A DNA stretch of 64,000 bases from Carbonactinospora thermoautotrophica. GTDB lineage: Bacteria > Actinomycetota > Actinomycetes > Streptomycetales > Carbonactinosporaceae. The translations under genes were made by a program, and so were the position numbers. Of this stretch, positions 47,977 to 55,228 are shown one piece after another. The stretch is taken from positions 558,001-622,000 of the forward strand of contig NZ_JYIJ01000017.1 of NCBI RefSeq assembly GCF_001543895.1, in the 5' to 3' direction. The first letter of the stretch is position 1; each line of letters opens with the position of its first letter. Below the pieces are notes generated by a model. It saw only the letters and a program-made list of their open reading frames with translations. It had not been told where the DNA came from and did not search any database.

Positions 47977-48190
47977 TCATGCCGGCGTCGAGTACACGAA
48001 CCCCAGCGTGGCGAGCCCTTCGGACAGGTAGCGCTGTTCGGATGCTCCCCCGACCTCGGTCTCTGGTAGGCCGCCCCGTTGTGCTGTCCCCAGTGCATCG
48101 CGGCGCGTCACAGGGCACGGCCGTAGCCCCTGCCCCGGTATCCGGGCAGCGGCGGGATCTGTGCACCCGCTGTCCCAAGCGTGGTGTGTC
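47977..48190 (-). pseudogene. GNAT acetyltransferase remnant
   Basis: One minus-strand frame reads QIPPLPGYRGRGYGRAL and stops; the motif Y-R-G-R-G-Y-G is the acetyl-CoA-binding loop. The rest continues in other frames (MHWGQHNGAAYQ, then EQRYLSEGLATLGFVYSTPA). At least two frameshifts are needed. It is a decayed gene. Confidence 0.45.
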
Positions 48191-48360
48191 TGCGCGCCGC
48201 GGTTCGGCTTGGGTAGTGTTGCGGTCTCCGGCAGTGGACGTGCCGAAGGAGGTGAGACCCATTAACGCCAGATCAGGCTGGGTGCTCTCACCTCACGGCC
48301 GTGCGGTCCGCCTGGCGTAGGTGACCGAGAGAGCGCCCTTCGGCATCGCGAAAGGCTCTC

Positions 48361-49251
48361 ATGTCGGTTTCCCCGTCATCACCTTGCCCTCGATCCGTCA
48401 TCGTCACCAGGCTTCGGGCCGCCGGCTGTGTCTTCGCCGAGGACGAGGCGCGGTTGCTCATCTCCGCGGCACAAACGCCAGCCGACCTCGCCGCCATGGT
48501 GGACCGGCGAGCCGCCGGCATGCCCCTCGAACACGTCCTCGGCTGGGCGGAGTTCTGTGGCCTGCGGATAGCCGTGGACCCCGGAGTCTTCGTACCCCGC
48601 CGCCGCACCGAGTTCCTCGTCCGCCAGGCCGCCGCCCTCGTCCGTTTGGCCGCCAGCCCTGCCGGCCAGGCTCTCGCCCGGCCACGAGCTGTCGTCGTTG
48701 ACCTGTGCTGCGGCTCGGGCGCGGTGGGCGCCGCGCTGGTCGCGGCCCTGGACGGGGTCGAGTTGTACGCCGTCGACATCGACCCCGCCGCGGTGCGGTG
48801 CGCCCGCCGCAACGTCGCCGCCGCCGGTGGTCAGGTGTACGAAGGCGACCTCTACGAGCCGCTGCCCGCAACGCTGCGGGGCCGCGTCGATGTCCTGGTC
48901 GCCAACGTGCCCTACGTACCCACCGAGGAGATCGGGCTGCTGCCCCCGGAGGCCCGCCTGCACGAGCCGCGGGTGGCGCTCGACGGTGGCGCGGACGGGC
49001 TTGACGTCCTGCGGCGGGTGACCGCCGCAGCGCCTCTATGGCTGGCACCTGGCGGCCACCTGCTGGTCGAGACGAGCGAGCGCCAGGCGCCGCAGACCGT
49101 CGAAACCGTCGCCCGCAACGGGCTGATCCCGCGGGTGGCCAGGTCCGACGAACTGAACGCCACCGTCGTCATCGGAACCAGGCCCGCCCCCAGAGTGGAC
49201 AGGGCGGCTAGCCCTGTCCACGGACATGAGCATTTGCTCCTACCGTCGTAG
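48361..49251 (+). CDS. PrmC-like protein N5-glutamine methyltransferase paralog
   Basis: The SAM-dependent methyltransferase has 296 residues. The N-terminal helical part includes DEARLLISAAQTPADLAAMV. The substrate-binding part has GMPLEHVLGWAEFCGLRIAV and PGVFVPRRRTEFLVRQAAAL. The SAM site is VVVDLCCGSGAVGAALVAAL. The catalytic motif reads VANVPYVPTEEI: NVPY replaces the NPPY of true PrmC. This matches, as I recall, a separate actinobacterial subfamily annotated as putative N5-glutamine methyltransferase. Release-factor methylation is not assured. Confidence 0.85.
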   Translation: MSVSPSSPCPRSVIVTRLRAAGCVFAEDEARLLISAAQTPADLAAMVDRRAAGMPLEHVLGWAEFCGLRIAVDPGVFVPRRRTEFLVRQAAALVRLAASPAGQALARPRAVVVDLCCGSGAVGAALVAALDGVELYAVDIDPAAVRCARRNVAAAGGQVYEGDLYEPLPATLRGRVDVLVANVPYVPTEEIGLLPPEARLHEPRVALDGGADGLDVLRRVTAAAPLWLAPGGHLLVETSERQAPQTVETVARNGLIPRVARSDELNATVVIGTRPAPRVDRAASPVHGHEHLLLPS

Positions 49252-49362
49252 TGGAATGCCGAGGGAGATCGGGGTCCTGCGACTGGCTTCGTCGCGTTTG
49301 CCTTTACAGACCGTTTCAAAATGAGATCGGCGTGTTAGCTGGCGGTTGACAGCGTTTCCAGG

Positions 49363-49520
49363 CAGGGATTGGACCGGCGTGTGGCCTCGGCTGCATGAGG
49401 TGTTGCTGGTCGAGCTGCGGGCGGCAGGCCTCTCGACATGGAGCATGCCGCGATCGACGGCTCGCACATCCGCGCCCGCAAAGGCAGGAACCGTACCGGA
49501 TCGGGGCTTGAGGAAGATCT
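49363..49520 (+). pseudogene. IS5-type transposase remnant
   Basis: FPGRDWTGVWPRLHEVLLVE and then, in another frame, DMEHAAIDGSHIRARKGRNR match the region before and around the first catalytic Asp (VDGSHxRA) of IS5-family transposases as I recall them. Both ends and the reading frame are lost. No terminal repeats were found. Confidence 0.55.
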
Positions 49521-49686
49521 CGGGGAATCCCCCGCTAACCGCTGCACGCTGGTGTCGAGAAACGATCGTTTCCGAGACACCCCGTGGCCGTCGGTGTCAG
49601 CCAAGGTCAGGCGTGTCGCACAACCCGTGCCTGAAAACAATGTCTCACCACGCGGTGGGGGAACCGTTTGCGCGACACTCCCTGGC

Positions 49687-49770
49687 GTGGCGAAGATCGG
49701 CTACGCGCGGGTGTCCGCCCGCGACCAGAGCCCCGACTCCCAAATCGACGCGTTGAAGGCCCCGGCGTGA
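49687..49770 (+). pseudogene. N-terminal fragment of a serine recombinase
   Basis: GTG 49687 begins AKIGYARVSARDQSPDSQID, the classical start of resolvases and invertases with the catalytic Ser in RVSARDQ. The frame breaks after 27 codons; RIFVDSTDEW continues in another frame for a short distance. The rest of the enzyme is missing. Confidence 0.65.
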
Positions 49771-49864
49771 TCGGATCTTCGTCGACTCGACGGATGAGTG
49801 GGATGAGTGGCCGCCGTCTCGTCTACTAGGTCGTCGACATCTGGGCGCGACATGTTGAAGGAAG

Positions 49865-50311
49865 GTGACTCGAGTGCCGGAGGAGAAGGTCTCGGTCGTT
49901 GTGCTGGCGACCGCTGACGTCGTGTGGCAGGTCCTCACGGACGTCGAACGGTGGCCTGAGTGGACGCCGTCCGTCACCGAGGCCAAGCGTCTCGACAACG
50001 GTCCGCTCCGCGTCGGAAGCCGCGTCGTGATAAAGCAGCCGAGGATGACGCGGATGGAGTGGGAGGTGCGCAGCCTCCACCCCTTCCGGAGCTTTTCGTG
50101 GAGTACCACCAGCGTGGGCGTCACGACGGTCGCGACGCATGACATCGAGGAGGTCGGCACCGGCACCGTGTCGGTGTCACTCGCGGTGCGGCACACCGGC
50201 CCGCTGGCGCCGCTCGTCCGCCTTCTCACCACTCGTATGACACGGCGGTACCTCTCCTATGAGGCAGAGGGCCTCAAGAGACGGTGCGAGCAGAACGCGG
50301 ACAGGAGCTGA
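49865..50311 (+). CDS. SRPBCC (START/polyketide cyclase-like) protein
   Basis: The 148-residue protein has a helix-grip fold: VSVVVLATADVVWQVLTDVE, RWPEWTPSVTEAKRLDNGPL, then strands and a C-terminal helix (LLTTRMTRRYLSYEAEGLKR). Such proteins bind hydrophobic ligands. GTG 49865 is preceded by GAAGGAA. No functional partner is adjacent; remnants of mobile DNA lie upstream and a duplicated segment downstream. Confidence 0.8.
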   Translation: MTRVPEEKVSVVVLATADVVWQVLTDVERWPEWTPSVTEAKRLDNGPLRVGSRVVIKQPRMTRMEWEVRSLHPFRSFSWSTTSVGVTTVATHDIEEVGTGTVSVSLAVRHTGPLAPLVRLLTTRMTRRYLSYEAEGLKRRCEQNADRS

Positions 50312-50330
50312 CGAGACGACGTGTGTGCCC

Positions 50331-50452
50331 ATGGCGTGCACGCTGCCGACGGCAGCCGCTACGCGTCGCGGAGTTCGACGCGCTGTTCGCCGCCTCCCGG
50401 TCGAACGACTCGGCCCGACCCTGCTCCGGCTCGTATTCGACGCTGAGACGTG
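50331..50452 (+). pseudogene. Remnant of a small conserved actinobacterial gene
   Basis: Pieces in different frames, MACTLPTAAA, then PLRVAEFDALFAAS, then VERLGPTLLRLVFDAET, follow the order of a small protein family I remember from actinobacteria that usually continues into a Cys-containing segment. At least two shifts break it, and the duplicated segment begins soon after. Confidence 0.35.
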
Positions 50453-50530
50453 TGGGGCTCCGATACGCCGTCGTGGTGGTTGAGCCGCGGTTCTGCCCGC
50501 ACGACAGGACCAGCGGCGACGCACCGGCCG

Positions 50531-51396
50531 TCATGGCCACAGGAGACCCGAGCGTCAGCCGGTGACTCTAGGCTGAGAGTCGCTCACTCACAGCTCACTC
50601 ACATTCACAGCTGGACCGGGGGAGACAACGTGACCGCGGCCGGGGAACGAGTGCCCGCGGTGCCGGGCGAAGTGTTCATCGCGGAGCTGAAGCGTTGGCG
50701 TGACGTGCGCGGAATGTCGCAGTCCGCGCTGGCGAAGACGGTCGGCTACACGCCTTCGTACGTGTCGAAGGTCGAAAGCGGTCAGCAGCGTCCCTCGGTG
50801 GCGTTCGCCGAGCAGGCCGACCGCGTTCTCCGTGCCGGAGGGGCGCTGCGTCGGGCGTACCACGAGTACGAGACGCAGCTCCGCCGTGGAACCGCCGACC
50901 AGGAGCCCCAGACTGCCGTACCGGCGGGTGAGCCGGTCGAGAGCGCGACCGGCAGCCTGCTGGTCGAGCACGACGACGCCGAGCTGTACTACGCGCGTGT
51001 ACCGGGCCACGCAGCGGCGGAAGCTGTACAACGCGACCGACGCCCCGGTGACGCGGTACCTGATCCGGATCTCGGTGGACCGCTACCCGGGCAACCCGGA
51101 ACGTTCGAACCGGCTCTACCGGGAGCACCCGCTGACCTGGGAGGAGATCAACCTCCAGGCGCGCTGCGGCGACGACCCGATGCGCTGGAAGGTCCAGCAC
51201 GACCGGGACGCGTTCAAGGAAGTCTGGCTGCTGTTCGAGAACGAGTACGGCCGGTTCCCCCTGTATCCGGGGGAAAGCACGTGGATCGAGTACAGCTACA
51301 CAGTCGGGGACGCCAAGTGGGGCAACTGGTTCCAGCGCGCGGTGCGGCTCCCGACCAAGCGCCTGAGCGTGCGGCTGGGCTTCCCAGCCGAGCTAG
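50531..51396 (+). repeat. 866-bp duplicated segment, copy 2
   Basis: This is the counterpart of 45724-46589. It includes the operator-like direct repeats (50582-50612) and the first part of the HTH gene. Few substitutions separate the copies, so duplication was recent or conversion occurs. Confidence 0.85.
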
Positions 51397-51473
51397 ATGT
51401 TCTGTCCTGTGAGGTTGGGTACGCGGTTCTGGGACCATCCCGCAGCCGGGCCGGGTGCCGCCTGATCTGCTGA
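50630..51473 (+). pseudogene. Truncated copy of the HTH-deformylase gene
   Basis: It starts at GTG 50630 with the same ribosome site. The HTH, the +1 shift after VEHDDAELYYA and the central domain are kept. The match ends at 51396, and the frame closes at 51473 in unrelated sequence, so the whole deformylase domain is missing. The HTH part alone could still bind DNA. It lies directly upstream of the GNAT and cyclase genes. Confidence 0.7.
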
Positions 51474-51556
51474 TGCCGGTCCCTGGTGTCGAGCCGTAAG
51501 CCGTAGAGTGGGGTTCCCGTAAGGTTCTCCCCCGCGCTGGCTTGAGGAGGCCTTGG

Positions 51557-52126
51557 ATGTTCGCGATGCGCTTGGCCGTGGCGGCGGATGCGCCTGCGGT
51601 CGCGGCCATGATCCACGCCCGCTGCACTTGGCTGGAGGAGCGCGGCCTGCCGAGCTGGCGTGACAGCGTGGATGAGCTGGCTGCGCAGGCGGAGAACCCG
51701 GACGGCTCCATGTGGGTGTTGGAGGACGATGGCGGCCGGATCGTGGGCTGTACCACGGTTCAGGAGGAGACGCCGCCGTGGGGCTGGACGCCGGAGGAAC
51801 TGGCCGAACCCGCGCACTACTTGTACACGACGGTCACTGATCCGGCGTATCGGGCGTTCAAGCCCGGGACTTTGATCGCGTGGTGGGCGGTGGACCGGGC
51901 GGCGCAGGTCGGCAAGAGCTGGGTGCGCCGGGGCTGCTTTTTCCCCGGCCTGGTGCGCTACTACGAGCGTCAGGGGTTCACGCTGTTCCACGAGGTGCAG
52001 CGCACCAGGCGCCGGGTGTACCTGATGGGGCGCCGCGCCGAGCGGATCGCGGGCCTGGAGCGGATGTTCGCCGACCCTACGGATCCGGCTGCTGCGGCGG
52101 CGTTGACGGCTGTAGCGCGGTTGTGA
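51557..52126 (+). CDS. GNAT-family N-acetyltransferase
   Basis: The 189-residue protein starts at ATG 51557, with GAGGAGG 6 nt upstream. The N-terminus MFAMRLAVAADAPAVAAMIH is a typical GNAT start. SMWVLEDDGGRIVGCTTVQE is the central strand pair, and RGCFFPGLVRYYERQGFTLF is the C-terminal part. It converges on the asparagine-synthetase-like gene with 53 bp between stops. Acetyltransferases occur in albusnodin-type lasso clusters, so a role in modifying a peptide is possible but not shown. Confidence 0.8.
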   Translation: MFAMRLAVAADAPAVAAMIHARCTWLEERGLPSWRDSVDELAAQAENPDGSMWVLEDDGGRIVGCTTVQEETPPWGWTPEELAEPAHYLYTTVTDPAYRAFKPGTLIAWWAVDRAAQVGKSWVRRGCFFPGLVRYYERQGFTLFHEVQRTRRRVYLMGRRAERIAGLERMFADPTDPAAAAALTAVARL

Positions 52127-52179
52127 CGCTGTCCAACATGGAGCGGCGGGAGCGCTGAGCCCTCGTCGTCCCGCGCCGG

Positions 52180-53745
52180 CTACAGGAACGCCTGGGTTGC
52201 GAGGTGGAGGTGGATGACCTCCAGAAGCTTGGCGTCGTCGTCCTCGCTGTAGCGGCCGTCGCGGACGCGTGTCACCGCTTGGCGCAGGCCGTCGGGGTCC
52301 ACCAGCCCCGCGTCGAACAGGGCGGACCCCTCGCGCAGCATCCGGGCGAACAGCGGCTGGGCGTGGGTGGTCAACGTGTGCTGGACGACCTCGGCGAAGG
52401 ATTCGCGCTCCACCGGCTGGGTGACGTCGGTGCTCAGGCCGAGCGAGGCGAGCTGGCGCCGCTGAAGCTGCTTGAGTTCCCGCCAGTGCATGGGCAGCCA
52501 CTCGCCGAGCTGGACCATCCCAGGATCGGTGAATGGGTGTACAGGCCAGATACCCGCACGTAGCAGGACAGGTGCTGCGGTCTCCAGGGCCAGCAGGGTC
52601 ATGGAGTTGACGACGGCCGGGGGTGCGATGGCGTCGTCCGCGTACTCCAGCGCCTGCCGGGCGCGCTCACCGATCCACGGCAGCGCATCGGTGATCTCGC
52701 CCATGGACCGGTGCGGGTACTCCTCCTGGGACAGTGCCACCATCTCATCGCCGCCGAGCCCGGTGACCACCGCACGTACCCCGTGGCCGGCGAGGATTCC
52801 GGCCAGGCGGGTGAACGGCCAGTGCAGCGGCTCCTCGTAAGGGCTGATCAGCTCCCCGCGTACCCGGGCGCAGTCCGGGTGCAGGGGCGCGTCCTGCATG
52901 GCGTCGACAAGGTCGTCCCGCTCGCCGAACGGCAGGATGGTGCGCATCTCCTTGCGTCGACGAATCTGCTGGGCACGGCCGGGGCCGCCGATCAGGAGCG
53001 CAGCGGTGTGGACCTGACCGGGGTAGCGTTGCGCGGCGCGGGTGGCCACGGTCCCGGAGTCAAAACCTCCGGTGAGGTGGAAGACGGTGCTCGCGAGGTC
53101 GAGGGGGCGCAGGTCCAAGGCGTTGTCGATCGCCTGAACGAAGGCGCCCAGCACGTCGGCGTCGGGCGCGAGTTTCCGCGGGGTGCCGTGGAGCGCTGGT
53201 TCGGGGTAATGCAGGTGAAGATGGCCGCCGTAGAAGGCGGTGGCGCGCTCGGTGAGCCGGTGAACTCCCCGAAACAGGGTCTCGCTGCCGTAGCGGGGGC
53301 GATAGATCAGCAGGCGGGCGGCTTCCCGGGCGCACAGGCCGGTGATGTGGTTTCGCAGATCAGCCATGTCCCACGAGCCGTACAGGCTGCTCGCGTCATG
53401 GGCGAGGTACAGCGGGGCGATGCCGCACGCGCCGGCGGTGACGCGCACCGGCATCCGTGGTGCGGTCTCCACGAGCACGTAGTCGACCGGCCATTGGGCG
53501 GCGAGGGCCCGGGCGCGGTCGTAGTCGGCAGCAGACAGCGGGCGCGTGGCTGGATCGCAGGGCGGACGCCCCGCGACGCGTTCCCGAAAGACCAGCAGGG
53601 TCCGAGTGCCGTCGGTGACGGCTAAGTGTTCCAGCATCGGGTGCTGGAACGGGGTGATCTCGCTTGAGCGGCCGGCTGTGGTGTAGCGAGTACCGTCCCA
53701 GCTCCAGGTGGTGTCCGCGTACGGGGTCAGGCGCAGTTTGATCAC
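52180..53745 (-). CDS. Asparagine-synthetase-like (lasso cyclase-type) enzyme
   Basis: The protein has 521 residues from GTG 53745. It has the class II fold without the N-terminal nucleophilic Cys, so it cannot use glutamine in the normal way. The ATP-pyrophosphatase site is TVFHLTGGFDSGTVATRAAQ (TGGFDS in place of SGGxDS), and RAVVTGLGGDEMVALSQEEY is the second ATP segment. This combination is seen in McjC-type lasso peptide cyclases and other amide-forming tailoring enzymes. It follows a 53-codon ORF and a 14-bp hairpin. No McjB-type leader peptidase or RRE gene was seen nearby. Confidence 0.82.
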   Translation of the reverse strand: MIKLRLTPYADTTWSWDGTRYTTAGRSSEITPFQHPMLEHLAVTDGTRTLLVFRERVAGRPPCDPATRPLSAADYDRARALAAQWPVDYVLVETAPRMPVRVTAGACGIAPLYLAHDASSLYGSWDMADLRNHITGLCAREAARLLIYRPRYGSETLFRGVHRLTERATAFYGGHLHLHYPEPALHGTPRKLAPDADVLGAFVQAIDNALDLRPLDLASTVFHLTGGFDSGTVATRAAQRYPGQVHTAALLIGGPGRAQQIRRRKEMRTILPFGERDDLVDAMQDAPLHPDCARVRGELISPYEEPLHWPFTRLAGILAGHGVRAVVTGLGGDEMVALSQEEYPHRSMGEITDALPWIGERARQALEYADDAIAPPAVVNSMTLLALETAAPVLLRAGIWPVHPFTDPGMVQLGEWLPMHWRELKQLQRRQLASLGLSTDVTQPVERESFAEVVQHTLTTHAQPLFARMLREGSALFDAGLVDPDGLRQAVTRVRDGRYSEDDDAKLLEVIHLHLATQAFL

Positions 53746-53763
53746 GGGAATCCTCCGCTCGCA

Positions 53764-53802
53764 GCCGGGGGTACGGCCCTGGCCGCGAGCCGTACCCCCG
53801 GC
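53764..53802 (-). terminator. Hairpin between the candidate precursor and the cyclase gene
   Basis: A perfect 14-bp stem (53764-53777 with 53789-53802) with an 11-nt loop lies in the 67-bp gap. Partial terminators at this place are common in peptide clusters, where they keep precursor mRNA in excess over enzyme mRNA. Confidence 0.65.
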
Positions 53803-53812
53803 AGCCGACGTT

Positions 53813-53974
53813 TCAGATGGCCGTGGTGTCGTACGTCTTGGCGGCGTCGGAGGAGCCCGCCTTCTTCTTGTACTCGTGACTCTGGGCCGGGCTCTGAATC
53901 CTGTGTCGGGTCTCGGTCACGAACAGGTCCTCGTAGGACGCGGTGGGCGTCTGCGGGGGCAGGAAGTCGTCCAT
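53813..53974 (-). CDS. Candidate RiPP precursor peptide, 53 residues
   Basis: The ATG at 53974 follows GGAGGGG by 5 nt. The product is MDDFLPPQTPTASYEDLFVT, then ETRHRIQSPAQSHEYKKKAG, then SSDAAKTYDTTAI. An acidic, hydrophobic first half could be a leader; the KKK stretch could mark a cleavage zone, and the Thr/Asp/Ser-rich end could be the core. It does not show the usual lasso leader pattern (YxxPxL...G...T). Size, strong ribosome site, following hairpin and adjacent cyclase are the evidence. Confidence 0.6.
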   Translation of the reverse strand: MDDFLPPQTPTASYEDLFVTETRHRIQSPAQSHEYKKKAGSSDAAKTYDTTAI

Positions 53975-54115
53975 GTTTCCCCTCCATCCTGGGCGGTCGG
54001 TGGCGCACTGCTTGTCCTGTTGCTCTCAGCCTGCGACGTTAGCGCCATGCAATCGCTTCCGTGGCTGTTTATGTCCGTTACTGCCGGGCCCCCACCGGCT
54101 CGCTGCAGCTTGGGT

Positions 54116-54209
54116 GGCGGGCCGTGCGGGCGGTTTCTCTCGGGTCACCAGGGTTGCGGGGGCATGGGTTGAGTCGGTGGCGCGGGAGTCCGGGCCCGCA
54201 CGGCCCGCC
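54116..54209 (-). ncRNA. Candidate structured leader RNA, copy 3
   Basis: The 15-bp closing stem (54195-54209 with 54116-54130) is perfect, and the loop is nearly the same as in copy 1. The precursor ORF starts 141 nt downstream. Confidence 0.4.
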
Positions 54210-54248
54210 GGCTCCGGTGGCGTCGGCTCCGGCCGCGTCGCCACCCCC

Positions 54249-54296
54249 GTCGAGTGTGCGTGTCGTCACACGCGTGTGACGACACGCACACTCGAC
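54249..54296. promoter_or_regulatory. Perfect 48-bp palindrome in cassette R3
   Basis: It is identical to the palindromes at 6936-6983 and 44988-45035; arms are 54249-54272 and 54273-54296. Confidence 0.85.
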
Positions 54297-54297
54297 G

Positions 54298-54342
54298 AAA
54301 AGGCCCGGCCGGCGGGGCACGGGACGGTGTACCGGCCGGGCC
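54298..54342 (-). terminator. T-tailed terminator in cassette R3
   Basis: An 11-bp stem (54332-54342 with 54302-54312) is followed on the minus strand by TTTT (54301-54298). The loop is shorter than in R2, but the stem and T-run are kept. Confidence 0.65.
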
Positions 54343-54406
54343 GAGTGAGGGCCGTCCCCGCCCCGGGGAGGCGGCGGGGGTCGGGGCGGCCCAGGGGGAG
54401 GCGGCT

Positions 54407-54514
54407 TCAGCGGGGCAGCCAGCCCAAGGCGTACAGGAAGCCGGGCAGTGCGAGCAGGGCCAGGCCGACCAGCAGGATCAGCGTGACCTCCGCCTCACGG
54501 CCCAGCCGGCGCAT
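54407..54514 (-). CDS. 35-residue single-helix membrane peptide, copy 2
   Basis: MRRLGREAEVTLILLVGLAL continues to LALPGFLYALGWLPR. Length, basic start, helix and C-terminal ALGWLPR are as in copy 1 at 45150-45257. Conservation of the protein with silent and conservative changes supports it as a real gene. Confidence 0.6.
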   Translation of the reverse strand: MRRLGREAEVTLILLVGLALLALPGFLYALGWLPR

Positions 54515-54611
54515 CGGGCACCTTCCCCTGGTACAGGAACGCGATCTCGCTCGGTGTCAGCGGCAGCGAGCACGGGCCGCACGGGTTGCCGTTCACCTGA
54601 CCGGTGCTCAT
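54495..54611 (-). CDS. Second half of the split zinc-ribbon gene, copy 2
   Basis: The 38-codon frame starts at ATG 54611 (MSTGQVNGNPCGPCSLPLTP) and keeps the second CxxC pair and the tail of copy 1. It overlaps the stop of the first half by ATGA. Either the ancestral gene was broken by indels or the two halves are made as separate peptides. Confidence 0.45.
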   Translation of the reverse strand: MSTGQVNGNPCGPCSLPLTPSEIAFLYQGKVPDAPAGP

Positions 54612-54658
54612 GAGCAGGTGGCACAGGCGGGGTCGACGACCGCGCGCAGTTCGGTCAT
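54608..54658 (-). CDS. First half of the split zinc-ribbon gene, copy 2
   Basis: Sixteen residues (MTELRAVVDPACATCS) end just after the first CxxC pair. The ATG overlaps the 83-residue ORF stop (ATGA), as in copy 1. On its own it is too short to fold. Confidence 0.4.
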   Translation of the reverse strand: MTELRAVVDPACATCS

Positions 54659-54906
54659 CCTCGCCACCCCCAGCTCCTGGCGTGGGCCTCCACACTGGGC
54701 CGGATCTGCGGGTGGGTCTCGAGCAGGTTCGCGACGAGGCCGGCGAGCAGGCCAGTCCACTGCTTGTACGTGAGCAGGTCCTGCAACGTCGGGTTCTGGA
54801 TCTGCGCCCCGGTGCGGATGCCCCGCAGGTACTCCTCCAGCGTGGGCGGAGCCGGCGGAAAGTGGGTGACGTGGCCGTTGGGGCTCTGCTGCGGCGGGAT
54901 GGTCAC
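54655..54906 (-). CDS. Conserved 83-residue protein, copy 2
   Basis: MTIPPQQSPNGHVTHFPPAP, then TLEEYLRGIRTGAQIQNPTL, ends HARSWGWRG. It is a clear paralog of the protein at 45396-45647 with the same length. The GTG overlaps the stop of the 42-codon ORF. Function unknown; its constant link to cassette R and a modifying enzyme suggests a role in that module. Confidence 0.7.
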   Translation of the reverse strand: MTIPPQQSPNGHVTHFPPAPPTLEEYLRGIRTGAQIQNPTLQDLLTYKQWTGLLAGLVANLLETHPQIRPSVEAHARSWGWRG

Positions 54907-55031
54907 CTGTCCCCTCCTCGGCGCTGGGCGGGGATCCCAGCCGGGACCAGGCAGATCGAGACAGGCGGCTGGGCCGGCTGACTGTCCTCCAGCGCAGCCA
55001 GGAGCCGTTCGAGGTCATCGCATCTGGTCAT
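54903..55031 (-). CDS. First ORF of the small-gene operon, copy 2 (42 residues)
   Basis: MTRCDDLERLLAALEDSQPA continues to PAGIPAQRRGGDR. The ATG has GGAGG 5 nt upstream, and the stop overlaps the next GTG. The first half is helical and acidic. Only the last few residues resemble the shorter ORF at 45644-45727. Confidence 0.45.
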   Translation of the reverse strand: MTRCDDLERLLAALEDSQPAQPPVSICLVPAGIPAQRRGGDR

Positions 55032-55184
55032 GGTCGCCTCCGCGGTCGAGGTTCGTTCCTGGGGCACGCCAGGCAGGTAACCGCGTTCCCCTGGTCTCGT
55101 TGAAGCGGGCAGGCGCCATGCGCATCACGCACATGCAAGATCCGCATATGCCCTCTCGCGGGTGACCGGATAGTTACGCTAAGT

Positions 55185-55202
55185 GGATATCCGCGGATAT
55201 CC
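55185..55202. promoter_or_regulatory. 18-bp perfect palindrome upstream of the XRE gene
   Basis: GGATATCCGCGGATATCC is its own reverse complement and lies 27 bp before GTG 55229, in the divergent promoter region. A further GGAT half-site follows at 55207-55210. A likely autoregulatory operator. Confidence 0.6.
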
Positions 55203-55228
55203 GCACGGATCGGCCGGGGAGCGGACCA

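Larger units (their letters stand above)
54112..54406 (-). repeat. Shared regulatory cassette, copy R3
   Basis: This is the third copy of the block at 6830-7110 and 44881-45149. It starts at the base after the TM-peptide stop (54407) and ends 138 bp before the precursor start. A short extra segment next to the palindrome (about 54225-54248) is partly a duplication of neighbouring bases. Confidence 0.85.

Noticed and set aside
48248-48320. A 22-codon ORF (RPINARSGWVLSPHGRAVRL) with GAAGGAG upstream
   Set aside because: It is very short with no homology or coupled gene. It could be a leader peptide, but support is too thin to list as a gene.
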